Source: HB2-32-21 sp041603535 (GTDB lineage Bacteria > Pseudomonadota > Gammaproteobacteria > Pseudomonadales > Porticoccaceae). From it: a DNA stretch of 64,000 nucleotides. The notes under the pieces were generated by a model that saw nothing but the letters and a program-made list of their open reading frames with translations, had not been told where the DNA came from and searched no databases. A program made the position numbers and the translations under genes. Shown here one piece after another: positions 1 through 8,238 of this stretch. Every line of letters begins with the position of its first letter. Position 1 is the first letter of the stretch. The stretch lies in contig JBFIEE010000010.1 in NCBI GenBank assembly GCA_041603535.1, positions 10,292-74,291 of the forward strand. Reading direction: 5' to 3'.

Positions 1-534
1 AGGTATGGATACCTGGAACTCCGAAAGTACTTCGAGCAGGAAGGCCTCAAACTCATGATCAGATTTATCCACTTCGTCGATTAATAATACGCAACCGTGC
101 TCTTTGTGTAGCGCCTGATACAGCGGGCGCGGCTCCAGAAAGCTTTCAGAGAAGAATAAATCATCGTGGTCATGAATTTTGTCCATCGATTCACGCAACC
201 CTGTCGCACCGTCGAGCAGCTCGCCGAGTTTGTCCTTGAGCAGTTGCGTGTAAAGCAATTGTTTGGCGTACTTCCATTCGTACAGTGCCTTCGCTTCATC
301 AAGACCTTCATAGCACTGCAGTCGTACCAGCGGCACGTTGAGAATTTCGGCCGTCGTTTTAGCCAGTTCTGTTTTGCCGACCCCCGCCGGACCCTCCACC
401 ATGATGGGCTTTTCGAGGTTATGCGCGATATAGACACAGGTGGCGATTTGCTCATTGCAGATATAGCTGGCCGCCTCAAATCTGGCCTGTATTTCGGCGA
501 CAGAGTTAAATTCATTTTGATAAAGCGTTTTCAT
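1..534 (-). CDS. MoxR-type AAA+ ATPase, truncated by the window edge
   Basis: The N-terminal 178 residues of a MoxR-family AAA+ ATPase are present; the rest lies beyond base 1. Walker A reads GPAGVGKT at residues 47-54 and Walker B reads VLLIDEVDK near residues 162-170, both intact. MoxR ATPases act as chaperone-like motors that usually work with a von Willebrand factor A protein encoded next door; that partner, if present, would be outside the window. The ATG at 534 is the natural start, since the protein aligns to the family from its first residues. It lies 60 bases downstream of the acyl-CoA dehydrogenase-like gene on the same strand, so the two may be cotranscribed. Family assignment is firm; the cellular target is unknown. 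Confidence 0.9.
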   Translation of the reverse strand, partial: MKTLYQNEFNSVAEIQARFEAASYICNEQIATCVYIAHNLEKPIMVEGPAGVGKTELAKTTAEILNVPLVRLQCYEGLDEAKALYEWKYAKQLLYTQLLKDKLGELLDGATGLRESMDKIHDHDDLFFSESFLEPRPLYQALHKEHGCVLLIDEVDKSDHEFEAFLLEVLSEFQVSIP

Positions 535-594
535 AAATTTCGATTGCCTGAGTTTCAGTTTTACTTTGTTAACTATTTGTTTTGATCCCGGTAA

Positions 595-1692
595 CTAGCG
601 GTCGTATTGCTGTACATAGCGTGAGGCCAGTGACCGAACGCGCATCTGGGTAGCGGACTGGCCAATACTGGTCAGCAGCTGAATATCGTCGAACAGGGTT
701 TCGAGCCTGGGGTGGACTTGCCGCCAGCGTTGCAGACTGATCTGAACCTGATGGATCAAGGCACGTGTGCCGATGATGAGCGGGGTTAAATCCGATATCT
801 CAGTGGCGCGGTCGAGCGTCCCGGCAGCCAGTATACCCAATTCTGCCGCAGATTCCGTCAGGCACAGGCATTGCCCCAGCAGAGCCAGATCTGCGTCTTC
901 ACACTGGTGCTCAACGATCAAATCAAGTTGAGCTTGCATTGCCCCGGCGATGGGCGCCAGCATCAGTACATCTTCAAGTGTACGCATGGGCTTTGATATT
1001 TCGTCGAAAGCTTTGCCGGGCGTGCCAAGCAGGGCATCCTCGGTAATTCGGCACCGCGTAAAGATAATGTTGCAATGGCTGCTGGGCGCCAGTGCGGAGC
1101 CTGGCGCTGGCGGACCGATTTCCAGACCGGGCTGGTTTTTGTTGACCAGAAAAGCTGAAAACTGCTTGCGTTCGGCCAGAGTCTCGGTAATGGCCAGCAC
1201 TATGAACCAGTCGGCATCGGGGCCATCAGTGACATAAGCCTTGGCGCCGTTGAGCACAAAGCTCTTACCGTGACGTTCGGCGCTACAGGTCAAATGCTTG
1301 GGGTGGGCACCCACGCCCGGTTCGGAGATTGCCAGGGCACACAGGGACTCCCCGGATAAAATGGTGTTCACGCAATGAGTGGCCTGTTGGCCGTAGCGCT
1401 GCAGGAAGTCGGTTTTAAGCAGTTGCCCTATCCATGTCATGGTCAGGCCAGCATGACCGCAACGTCTGGTCAGCGCATAACCCGCTGCCGCGATATCTTC
1501 GTAAGCGGATTGTGGATGTGTCGAATTACCAGCAGCGGACCGTCGCCGGGCAAAACTTGTGAGCAACTGCCGCTGTGCCATGGTTTGCCAGATTTCGAAT
1601 GGGAACGGGGTGTTGGTGATGGTATTGAAATCAAGGCCGTTCGTGAGCGCCAGCATGCGAACGTGCGCCGGGTGGTGGGATAGCGTTGACAT
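595..1692 (-). CDS. Divergent acyl-CoA dehydrogenase-like protein
   Basis: A 365-residue protein with the middle beta-domain of acyl-CoA dehydrogenases: AISEPGVGAHP at residues 121-131 and a FVLNGAKAYVTDG segment from about 145, both typical of the FAD- and acyl-CoA-binding region. The C-terminal helical domain is poorly conserved, and I do not see the usual Arg/Tyr-rich FAD-binding signature or a clear catalytic glutamate in its late position. The protein is somewhat short (family usually 375-400). It may be a weakly active or non-catalytic member; this is inference. It precedes the MoxR ATPase gene on the same strand with a 60-base gap and is divergent from smrA. Substrate cannot be predicted. 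Confidence 0.75.
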   Translation of the reverse strand: MSTLSHHPAHVRMLALTNGLDFNTITNTPFPFEIWQTMAQRQLLTSFARRRSAAGNSTHPQSAYEDIAAAGYALTRRCGHAGLTMTWIGQLLKTDFLQRYGQQATHCVNTILSGESLCALAISEPGVGAHPKHLTCSAERHGKSFVLNGAKAYVTDGPDADWFIVLAITETLAERKQFSAFLVNKNQPGLEIGPPAPGSALAPSSHCNIIFTRCRITEDALLGTPGKAFDEISKPMRTLEDVLMLAPIAGAMQAQLDLIVEHQCEDADLALLGQCLCLTESAAELGILAAGTLDRATEISDLTPLIIGTRALIHQVQISLQRWRQVHPRLETLFDDIQLLTSIGQSATQMRVRSLASRYVQQYDR

Positions 1693-1785
1693 GGAAGTGA
1701 GCCGTCAAGTTTTGCTTATCTTAACCTTGAATACCGTAGGCAGTGAAATCAGATGGCTGTTAACATATGGCATATAAGTCAGGTA

Positions 1786-1803
1786 TACCCTGACATCAGG
1801 GTA
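1786..1803. promoter_or_regulatory. Perfect inverted repeat just upstream of smrA
   Basis: TACCCTGA-CA-TCAGGGTA is an 8+8 perfect inverted repeat with a 2-base spacer. A third half-site, TCAGGTA, abuts it at 1779-1785. The repeat ends six bases before the smrA ATG and touches its Shine-Dalgarno sequence. A possible -10 (TATAAG, 1773-1778) lies immediately upstream. It could be an operator or an RNA hairpin controlling ribosome access. Confidence 0.55.
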
Positions 1804-1809
1804 AAGGTG

Positions 1810-2478
1810 ATGGTAAAGCAACGTGAAAGCGAATTGTTTCGACAGTTCATCGGCGACGTAGAGCCGCTGGAGGGTACCCGTCGCGCGGCGGACATGGTGG
1901 CGGCTGGGCTTGTCAAAGCTGGCACGGTCAAGCGACCAGCCGATAAGCTGACGCCGGGTCTGTTGCGACGTCGGGCGGCAGCCCAGGAAGGCCTCCTGCA
2001 AACGGGGAATGATCTGGCGGGTGTTGAGCATGTTACGCGGGTTAAGCCATGGGATATTCTCAGCTTTAAACGAGACGGTGTGCAGCACGGTGTATTCAGG
2101 AAATTAAAGCTCGGCAAGTACGACATCGATGTGAGCATAGATTTACATCGATTGACCGTCGATCAGGCGCGCGTGGCGGTACGCGAGTTCGTCACTGATT
2201 GCGTGGACGGCGATATTCGCTGTGCGATGATTACCCACGGTAAAGGGCAAAATCGGGAGAGCCCTGCACTGCTTAAAAGTTGTGTAAATCACTGGTTGCG
2301 ACAGATGGACGAGGTGCTGGCCTTACACAGTGCTTGCCAGGAGCATGGGGGATCAGGCGCGACCTATATTTTATTGCGCAAAAGTTTGGCCCAAAAAGAA
2401 AAAAACAGAGAGCAATTTGCCAGATCATCCTGCGCCAGAGGGCTGGCGCCGTCATCGTGCGGTGGCAACTGGCAATGA
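1810..2478 (+). CDS. smrA: Smr-domain protein, SmrA-like
   Basis: A 222-residue Smr-domain protein. The N-terminal part matches the SmrA/YdaL layout (FRQFIGDVEPL near the start, then a GVQHGVFRKLKLGKY segment), followed by the Smr domain with DLHRLTVDQA, the HGKG motif at residues 143-146 and GGSGATYILLRK near the end. Smr domains are nucleic-acid-acting modules; SmrB relatives cleave mRNA at collided ribosomes, while the role of SmrA is less clear. The ATG at 1810 is preferred over an in-frame ATG at 1753 because it has an AAGG ribosome site a few bases ahead and the family homology begins there. An 18-base palindrome overlaps this start region. The gene is divergent from the acyl-CoA dehydrogenase-like gene. 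Confidence 0.85.
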   Translation: MVKQRESELFRQFIGDVEPLEGTRRAADMVAAGLVKAGTVKRPADKLTPGLLRRRAAAQEGLLQTGNDLAGVEHVTRVKPWDILSFKRDGVQHGVFRKLKLGKYDIDVSIDLHRLTVDQARVAVREFVTDCVDGDIRCAMITHGKGQNRESPALLKSCVNHWLRQMDEVLALHSACQEHGGSGATYILLRKSLAQKEKNREQFARSSCARGLAPSSCGGNWQ

Positions 2479-2587
2479 GATGATTTGGTGCAAGCGGATT
2501 GGCGTACATCTAGTATAACTACAAGATAGGGTATGCCTGCTCTTTAAGGTGTGTACAACCTGAAATCACCAGGTGAAGGAACACAGG

Positions 2588-5128
2588 ATGGATGACGATT
2601 TAAAAATTATGTCCCTGGCCTTTGGCGCCAGCTCACCGTTAATGATCGCCGATCGCAATCAGGTGATCATCAAAGTTAACGAAGCCTGTGTTGGCTTGAG
2701 CGGTTTCTCCGGAAGGATGCTGCTGGGTGCGTCGCTTGGCACTTTTTATTCGATTACTGGCAACAAATTTACGCCGCATGTTGATGACAGATTTTCGCAG
2801 TTTTTGTCGGTTCGGGGCGAGGCTGATTTTGTTTCCGGCAAGACCGTCAGGGTTAACAAGCAGGGAGTGCGGATTCACTTTCTGGAAACCATTACCGTTG
2901 TCCTGGACGATTGCGGGCAGGTGGTCAACTATGTGGTGAACTTCCAGGATGTAACCGGCCTGGTAGCCACCGAACAGGCGCTTCAGGAATCCCAGCAGAC
3001 TTACAAGCGCCTTATTGAGTCCATGCACGACGGCGTCGTGCTGCTCGACCAAAACAAGGTGCTTGATTGTAACGAGCAATTTGCGCGCATGCTGCTGCGA
3101 AACAAGGATGCAATTATTGGCAGCACTATGGCTGAGATTTCGGTTCCCGTGCAGGTCGATGGCGCCAGTTCTGGGAAAAAAGCCGCACAGATATTTAAGT
3201 CGGTGTTAGGGGGGCGGCCGGGCTGGATCGACTGGACTGTACGACGAGCCAATGGCAGTCCGGTTGAGCTTGAGGTCGGTCTAAGTCCGACAACCCTGAA
3301 CGGGCAGCCGGTCATGCTTGCCACCGTACGGGACGTTACCTCACGGAAAAAAATCGAGCGGGAGCGCCAGAAATTACTCGATGGACTCGCAGAAAAAGAA
3401 GAATTGATCCGTCTTGCTGGACAAGCTTCCGGAGTGGTGTCCTGGCTGCTTGACGTCCGCACCGGATTGATTACATGGTCCGATGGTGCGGCGGAAGCGC
3501 TTGGTTTCCAGGTCGATGACTTGGGCAGCAGCATTGACGAAGTGAAAAGTAACATGGGGCCTGATCAGGCTGTCGAACTTGCGCGGTTGCTGGACCTGGC
3601 GGTGGCTTCTGGGGAACCCATCAAATTCACTAGCCCACGCCGCGTCGGCAGCGGTGAAAACGCGACAGTACGTTGGTTTAGTACCCACGGTCAGGTCGAA
3701 TTCAATGGCGGGGGCGAAGCCGTGACCATCCGAGGTTCTTTTTCAGATGTTACTGACCATAAAGTTGCCCAGCAGGAAATCGAGCGGTTGGCGTTTTACG
3801 ACCCCTTGACGGGCCTGGCGAACCGCCGCTTGCTGTTGGACCGCCTGCGACAATGTTGCACACAGGCGGTGCGTCGAGGTACCAGTGGCGCGTTACTGTT
3901 TCTCGATCTGGATCGATTTAAATTGCTCAACGACAGCCTGGGCCACCGAACTGGCGATGCCCTGTTAAAAGAAGTTGCGCAACGCTTGCAGGACTCATTG
4001 CGCAAGGAAGACACCGTGGCGCGGCTGGGGGGGGACGAGTTTGTCGTGCTGGTACCGCATGTAGAAGGGGATGCGACACAAATCGCCGGTCGTGTACGGC
4101 GGATCGCTGACGTTTTGCGGGATCATCTGTCCAGGGATTATCACGTAAATGAACACAGTTACCATATGTCTGCAAGTATTGGCGCAGCGATTTTCCCCCA
4201 GGACAGCAATGATGCCGACAATATCTTGCAGCAGGCTGATGCGGCAATGTATTTGGCAAAGAAGAGTGGTCGCGATACAGTGGCCTTTTATCATGCCAAA
4301 CTCCAGGCTGAGGCCGACATTCGTCTCGCCATGGAGCAGGATTTGCGCGGTGCTATTGATAAAGGGCAGTTGGCGCTGTATTTTCAGCCAAAAATTGATG
4401 CTAACCGAGACTGCGCAGTGATCGGTGCTGAAGCGCTGCTGCGCTGGTTGCATCCTTCGGGCGTGGTTATGCCCAATACGTTTATTCCTGTCGCCGAAGA
4501 AACAGGCCTTATTATCAGCATCGGCAGGTGGGTGCTTGAAACCGCCTGCGATCAGATTATGTGCTGGAACAACTTTCTTGTAGAACGCTCCATTAACGCT
4601 GATGGGGAAGATAATAAACTAGGTATTGCCGTGAATGTCAGCCCGGTACAGTTTCGTCACAGTAGCTTTGTCGCCGACGTCAAGTCGGCGCTATACAAAA
4701 GAGGCATGGCGCCTAGCTTGCTAACGCTTGAGATTACCGAAGGGACGTTGATTGACAACATGGAAGATACGCGAGTTAAGCTCCACGAGTTGCGGGAGCT
4801 GGGGGTAAAAATGTCCATCGACGACTTTGGTACGGGTTATTCGTCGCTGTATTATCTGAAAAACCTGCCGCTTGATGAAATTAAAATCGACCGGACATAC
4901 GTCAAGGATATTATTGATGACGCAAGCGATGCTGCTATTGTTGCCAGCATTATGGCGATTGCCAAAAACCTCGGACTCAGGGCAGTGGCTGAAGGGGTTG
5001 AAACTGCTGAGCAAGCTGAATTTTTGCGCCTACTTGACTGCAATGTGCATCAGGGTTACCTCTACGCGAAACCTCTGCCCGCAGCTGAGTTTGCCGCTAC
5101 GTTTTTGCCGTCGATTGTACCTCCTTGA
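2588..5128 (+). CDS. PAS-PAS-PAS-GGDEF-EAL cyclic-di-GMP enzyme
   Basis: An 846-residue soluble regulator with three PAS-type sensor domains (about residues 5-120, 130-245 and 265-385), a GGDEF diguanylate cyclase domain and an EAL phosphodiesterase domain. GGDEF is intact at 481-485, and RKED five residues ahead is an allosteric RxxD inhibition site. EAL is intact at 615-617 in the EALLRW context, and the later DDFGTGYSSL and KIDRTYV motifs are present, so both activities look possible. No membrane segment is evident, so sensing is probably cytoplasmic, perhaps of redox or small ligands through PAS. The ATG at 2588 is chosen over an in-frame GTG at 2573 because AAGGA at 2577-2581 suits the ATG. 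A run of eight Gs covers the first GGDEF codons. Net direction of activity cannot be read from sequence. Confidence 0.93.
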   Translation: MDDDLKIMSLAFGASSPLMIADRNQVIIKVNEACVGLSGFSGRMLLGASLGTFYSITGNKFTPHVDDRFSQFLSVRGEADFVSGKTVRVNKQGVRIHFLETITVVLDDCGQVVNYVVNFQDVTGLVATEQALQESQQTYKRLIESMHDGVVLLDQNKVLDCNEQFARMLLRNKDAIIGSTMAEISVPVQVDGASSGKKAAQIFKSVLGGRPGWIDWTVRRANGSPVELEVGLSPTTLNGQPVMLATVRDVTSRKKIERERQKLLDGLAEKEELIRLAGQASGVVSWLLDVRTGLITWSDGAAEALGFQVDDLGSSIDEVKSNMGPDQAVELARLLDLAVASGEPIKFTSPRRVGSGENATVRWFSTHGQVEFNGGGEAVTIRGSFSDVTDHKVAQQEIERLAFYDPLTGLANRRLLLDRLRQCCTQAVRRGTSGALLFLDLDRFKLLNDSLGHRTGDALLKEVAQRLQDSLRKEDTVARLGGDEFVVLVPHVEGDATQIAGRVRRIADVLRDHLSRDYHVNEHSYHMSASIGAAIFPQDSNDADNILQQADAAMYLAKKSGRDTVAFYHAKLQAEADIRLAMEQDLRGAIDKGQLALYFQPKIDANRDCAVIGAEALLRWLHPSGVVMPNTFIPVAEETGLIISIGRWVLETACDQIMCWNNFLVERSINADGEDNKLGIAVNVSPVQFRHSSFVADVKSALYKRGMAPSLLTLEITEGTLIDNMEDTRVKLHELRELGVKMSIDDFGTGYSSLYYLKNLPLDEIKIDRTYVKDIIDDASDAAIVASIMAIAKNLGLRAVAEGVETAEQAEFLRLLDCNVHQGYLYAKPLPAAEFAATFLPSIVPP

Positions 5129-5488
5129 ATACGTGTTCCTGAAAGTTTTTTTGTCCTCGCGGGTTTGCCGTTAGTTAAATGTGTGAAGCTGATTATTATA
5201 ATGCTGGTTTTACAAGCGACAGTTTTCATATCACTCCCTTCAAACTAAGTTTTTCTAGATAGGCCTTTCAGAATAAGATCTACGTCCCGAGCCTGGCGTA
5301 ATATTCAGTGCACCCATGCTGTTCTTTTCCTTGCTGTGAATTGCGCGTCGGAAGGGGGAAGTTCTGGTTTACTTAATTCAGTTATCACCTACACTTGAGT
5401 GTGTATCGTGCATTTTTGCCGATTTGGCTGGGGTGACCCGGTATCCCAAAAGCACGATCACTTGTAACAACCGCGAAGGAGCAAACTT
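5129..5488. other. Gene-free spacer upstream of dodecin
   Basis: I find no convincing coding sequence. The last 100 bases contain ACACT-TG-AGTGT (5391-5402) and a longer inverted repeat ATCGTGC (5405-5411) / GCACGAT (5452-5458), which could fold a leader for the dodecin mRNA. Promoter elements are not clear. Confidence 0.4.
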
Positions 5489-5698
5489 ATGCCAGGCCAC
5501 ACTTACAAACACATAGAAATAACAGGCAGTTCCGCCGAGAGCTCTGATGACGCGATTCGCTGCGCCATTAAGGAGGCCGCTAAAACCCTCGATCACCTGC
5601 ACTGGTTTGAAGTGTCGGGTTGCCGTGGTGTTATCGAAGACGGCGACGTTAAGCACTGGCAGGTGACTCTGACGATTGGATTCCGTTTGAATCGCTGA
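5489..5698 (+). CDS. Dodecin, flavin-storage protein
   Basis: A 69-residue dodecin. These small proteins assemble into hollow dodecamers that bind flavins, and in some bacteria coenzyme A, and are thought to buffer free flavin. The sequence shows the family hallmarks: the opening TYKHIEITGSS strand, the helix SSDDAIRCAIKEAAKTL, then LHWFEVSGCRGVIEDG with the flavin-stacking tryptophan, and a final strand of the WQVTLTIGFRL type. Length is normal for the family. The start is supported by GAAGGAG a few bases upstream. It stands alone between the GGDEF/EAL gene and hppA, and a hairpin about 140 bases downstream could end its transcript. Confidence 0.93.
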   Translation: MPGHTYKHIEITGSSAESSDDAIRCAIKEAAKTLDHLHWFEVSGCRGVIEDGDVKHWQVTLTIGFRLNR

Positions 5699-5835
5699 CA
5701 ACTACACCGTCCCTGACAGCCGGTGGCTGGTACCAGGCGGCACCGAAAGCCGAAAGCCGACCATTAAAAGGTCAGCAGTGTTGCACGTAACATGATCACC
5801 GTGCTGCGCGACCTAAATCACTGGCATTAAAAAAT

Positions 5836-5870
5836 GCCCGCACCGCAGTGCGGCAGTCGGGCCGGCTTTT
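5836..5870 (+). terminator. Probable intrinsic terminator after dodecin
   Basis: An interrupted hairpin: GCCCG (5836-5840) pairs with CGGGC (5858-5862), enclosing CCGCA/TGCGG. It is preceded by an A-rich stretch and followed by GGCTTTT. It lies between dodecin and the hppA promoter. Confidence 0.55.
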
Positions 5871-5905
5871 CCTGTGGCTAATTTCATCGCCGTTCTCGTC
5901 GTGGT

Positions 5906-5933
5906 TTGATAATTGCACGTTTAAATATATGAT
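5906..5933 (+). promoter_or_regulatory. Sigma-70-type promoter of hppA
   Basis: TTGATA (5906-5911) and TATGAT (5928-5933) are separated by 16 bases, each one mismatch from consensus. This predicts a leader of about 100 bases before the hppA ATG. The rest of the 5699-6039 spacer holds the hairpin just upstream and no gene that I can see. Confidence 0.55.
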
Positions 5934-6039
5934 AGAGGCTGGTCAGTTTTATTGCCTTGTACTGATTGAGCAGTCGTCCTGGTAAATGTTGTAGGCCTTC
6001 ACCGAATTATTTTATATAAAAACAGGTATTGGGGGTTTC

Positions 6040-8031
6040 ATGATCGACTACACGCTACTTCCGCCCATTCTCGGCGGTGCAGGTCTACTGTGTGCTTTTT
6101 TCATTTACAGGCTTGTTATGCGCTATCCCGCTGGGGAAGACGCGATAAAGAAGATTGCAGATCAAATTCATCTTGGCGCCATGGTATTTATGCGGCGCGA
6201 ATACACCATGATGTCTGTTTTTGCCGGCATTTTGCTGGTTGGCGTCTTTTTATCGCCACTGGGGGCCAACTCCGCCCTGGCGTTCCTGGTCGGAGCGGTG
6301 TGTTCAGCAACTGCAGGTTGGCTCGGTATGATCGCAGCGACACGGGCTAATGTACGGACCGCAACAGCGGCTAACACGGAGGGTGCTGCATCCGCCCTGG
6401 CGGTAGCGTTTTACGGTGGTTCAGTCATGGGTCTGTGCGTTGCTTCCCTTGGTTTGATTGGTCTGGGAGGCCTGTATCTTTATATGGGCGGTGATCCGCA
6501 CACTGCGCATGCGATTCACGGCTTCGGCATGGGAGCTTCTGTCGTGGCGTTGTTTTCCCGGGTTGGCGGTGGCATTTTCACCAAGAGTGCTGATGTTGGT
6601 GCCGATCTGGTCGGCAAGATAGAGGCTGGCATACCTGAGGATGACCCTCGCAACCCTGGTGTGATTGCCGATAACGTTGGCGATAATGTTGGTGATGTTG
6701 CTGGCATGGGTTCAGATATTTTTGAGTCCTATTGCGGCGCGATGATAGCGTCAATTGCTATCGCATCGACCCTGGCTGTCGATGCTGCGCAGTCCCAGAA
6801 AATGTTTTTACCGCTGGCGCTGGCTTCACTAGGTCTGATTGCATCGATAATAGGTATCGTTATCGTGCGGGCTCGAGCCGGTTCCGAGCCTGGCCAGGCG
6901 TTGCGCACCGGTACAATCGGTGCGCCGGTGTTGATGATAATAGCCGCCTATTTTCTTATCGAAGCCCTGGGCATTGAGCGCGGTGTATTTTTTGCGGTGC
7001 TCAGCGGTGCCGTCGGTGGCATCCTGATTGGCCTCATTACCGAGTATTACACCGGTGGTGCGCCGGTCAGGAAAATCGCCAATTCGGGCGAAACCGGAGC
7101 CGCCACGGTGATGATCACCGGTCTTGCCGTCGGCATGCAGTCCGTGGTGCTCCCCATCCTGTTTATTGGCGCCATCATATATTTCTCCACTCACCAGGCG
7201 GGGCTTTATGGCGTCGGGATTGCCGCCGTTGGCATGCTCTCAACCGTTGGAATTACCATGGCCATCGATGCATATGGCCCCGTTGCCGACAACGCCGGGG
7301 GCATCGCTGAAATGGGTGGTATGGGCGCGGAAACCCGAGAGATTACCGATTCACTGGATGAGTTGGGCAATACCACGGCGGCGATCGGTAAAGGTTTTGC
7401 GATTGGCGCGGCAGCCTTAGCGGCTTTGGCCATTATCGCGGCTTTTGTGGAAACTGTTTCGGTCAGGTATCCCGACTTTAGCCTGGAGCTTTCCGACCCT
7501 GATGTGCTGGTGGGCTTGTTTATTGGCGGCGCCATCCCTTTTCTTATCGCATCCATCACCATGACAGCGGTTGGTGATGCAGCGTTTGAAATGATTCATG
7601 AGATACGTCGCCAGTTCAGGGAAATTCCTGGCTTACTTGAGGGTACAGCCGAGCCGGATACTGCCCGTTGTGTCGATATTGCTACAACTGCTGCCTTGAA
7701 ACGTATGATATTACCTGGCGTTATCGCCGTGATGGCGCCGATCGTGGTTGGTTTTACCCTGGGCGCCGAATCTCTCGGCGGTATGCTCGGCGGTGGCTTA
7801 TTGGGCTGCGTATTATTGGCCCTGATGATGGCAAACGCCGGAGGCGCCTGGGATAACGCCAAGAAGTTCGTGGAAAAAGGCAATCTGGGCGGTAAGGGCT
7901 CCGCAGTTCACAGTGCCGTGGTCGTCGGTGACACGGTCGGCGATCCCTTTAAGGATACATCGGGCCCTTCCATGAATATTCTTATTAATGTCATGGCAAT
8001 TGTCAGCCTGGTTATCGCGCCGTTACTTTGA
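6040..8031 (+). CDS. hppA: Membrane-bound ion-pumping pyrophosphatase
   Basis: A 663-residue polytopic membrane protein of the V-type pyrophosphatase family, which hydrolyses pyrophosphate and pumps H+ or Na+ out of the cytoplasm. The substrate site is complete: DVGADLVGK at 185-193, the EDDPRNPGVIADNVGDNVGD stretch after it, and a second acidic cluster near the C-terminus (GDTVGDPFKD). GNTTAA at 443-448 carries alanine rather than lysine at the position that decides potassium dependence, so the K+-dependent subfamily is indicated. A glutamate at 229 (DIFESY) sits where Na+-pumping members have theirs, so Na+ transport is possible, though some H+-pumping K+-dependent members share it. GGGGG upstream of the ATG supplies the ribosome site. 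Monocistronic, with its own promoter. Confidence 0.96.
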   Translation: MIDYTLLPPILGGAGLLCAFFIYRLVMRYPAGEDAIKKIADQIHLGAMVFMRREYTMMSVFAGILLVGVFLSPLGANSALAFLVGAVCSATAGWLGMIAATRANVRTATAANTEGAASALAVAFYGGSVMGLCVASLGLIGLGGLYLYMGGDPHTAHAIHGFGMGASVVALFSRVGGGIFTKSADVGADLVGKIEAGIPEDDPRNPGVIADNVGDNVGDVAGMGSDIFESYCGAMIASIAIASTLAVDAAQSQKMFLPLALASLGLIASIIGIVIVRARAGSEPGQALRTGTIGAPVLMIIAAYFLIEALGIERGVFFAVLSGAVGGILIGLITEYYTGGAPVRKIANSGETGAATVMITGLAVGMQSVVLPILFIGAIIYFSTHQAGLYGVGIAAVGMLSTVGITMAIDAYGPVADNAGGIAEMGGMGAETREITDSLDELGNTTAAIGKGFAIGAAALAALAIIAAFVETVSVRYPDFSLELSDPDVLVGLFIGGAIPFLIASITMTAVGDAAFEMIHEIRRQFREIPGLLEGTAEPDTARCVDIATTAALKRMILPGVIAVMAPIVVGFTLGAESLGGMLGGGLLGCVLLALMMANAGGAWDNAKKFVEKGNLGGKGSAVHSAVVVGDTVGDPFKDTSGPSMNILINVMAIVSLVIAPLL

Positions 8032-8238
8032 CACAAAAACATCCCGTATGAGGGGCAGGAAAGCCCGGCATGAAACACAGAGCGGTTTGAAATGGACAGA
8101 AAGGGGCGCTCCAGGGCGTCTCTTGCTGTTTTGACTCGATAAAAGGGAGTGCCCGTAGTTGCGTTGCGCTTATTGGTTCGCCATCTATTTGGAGGCACCA
8201 GGTTACGAGCCACTGATACCCTCGTCTGGAGGAGTTAC

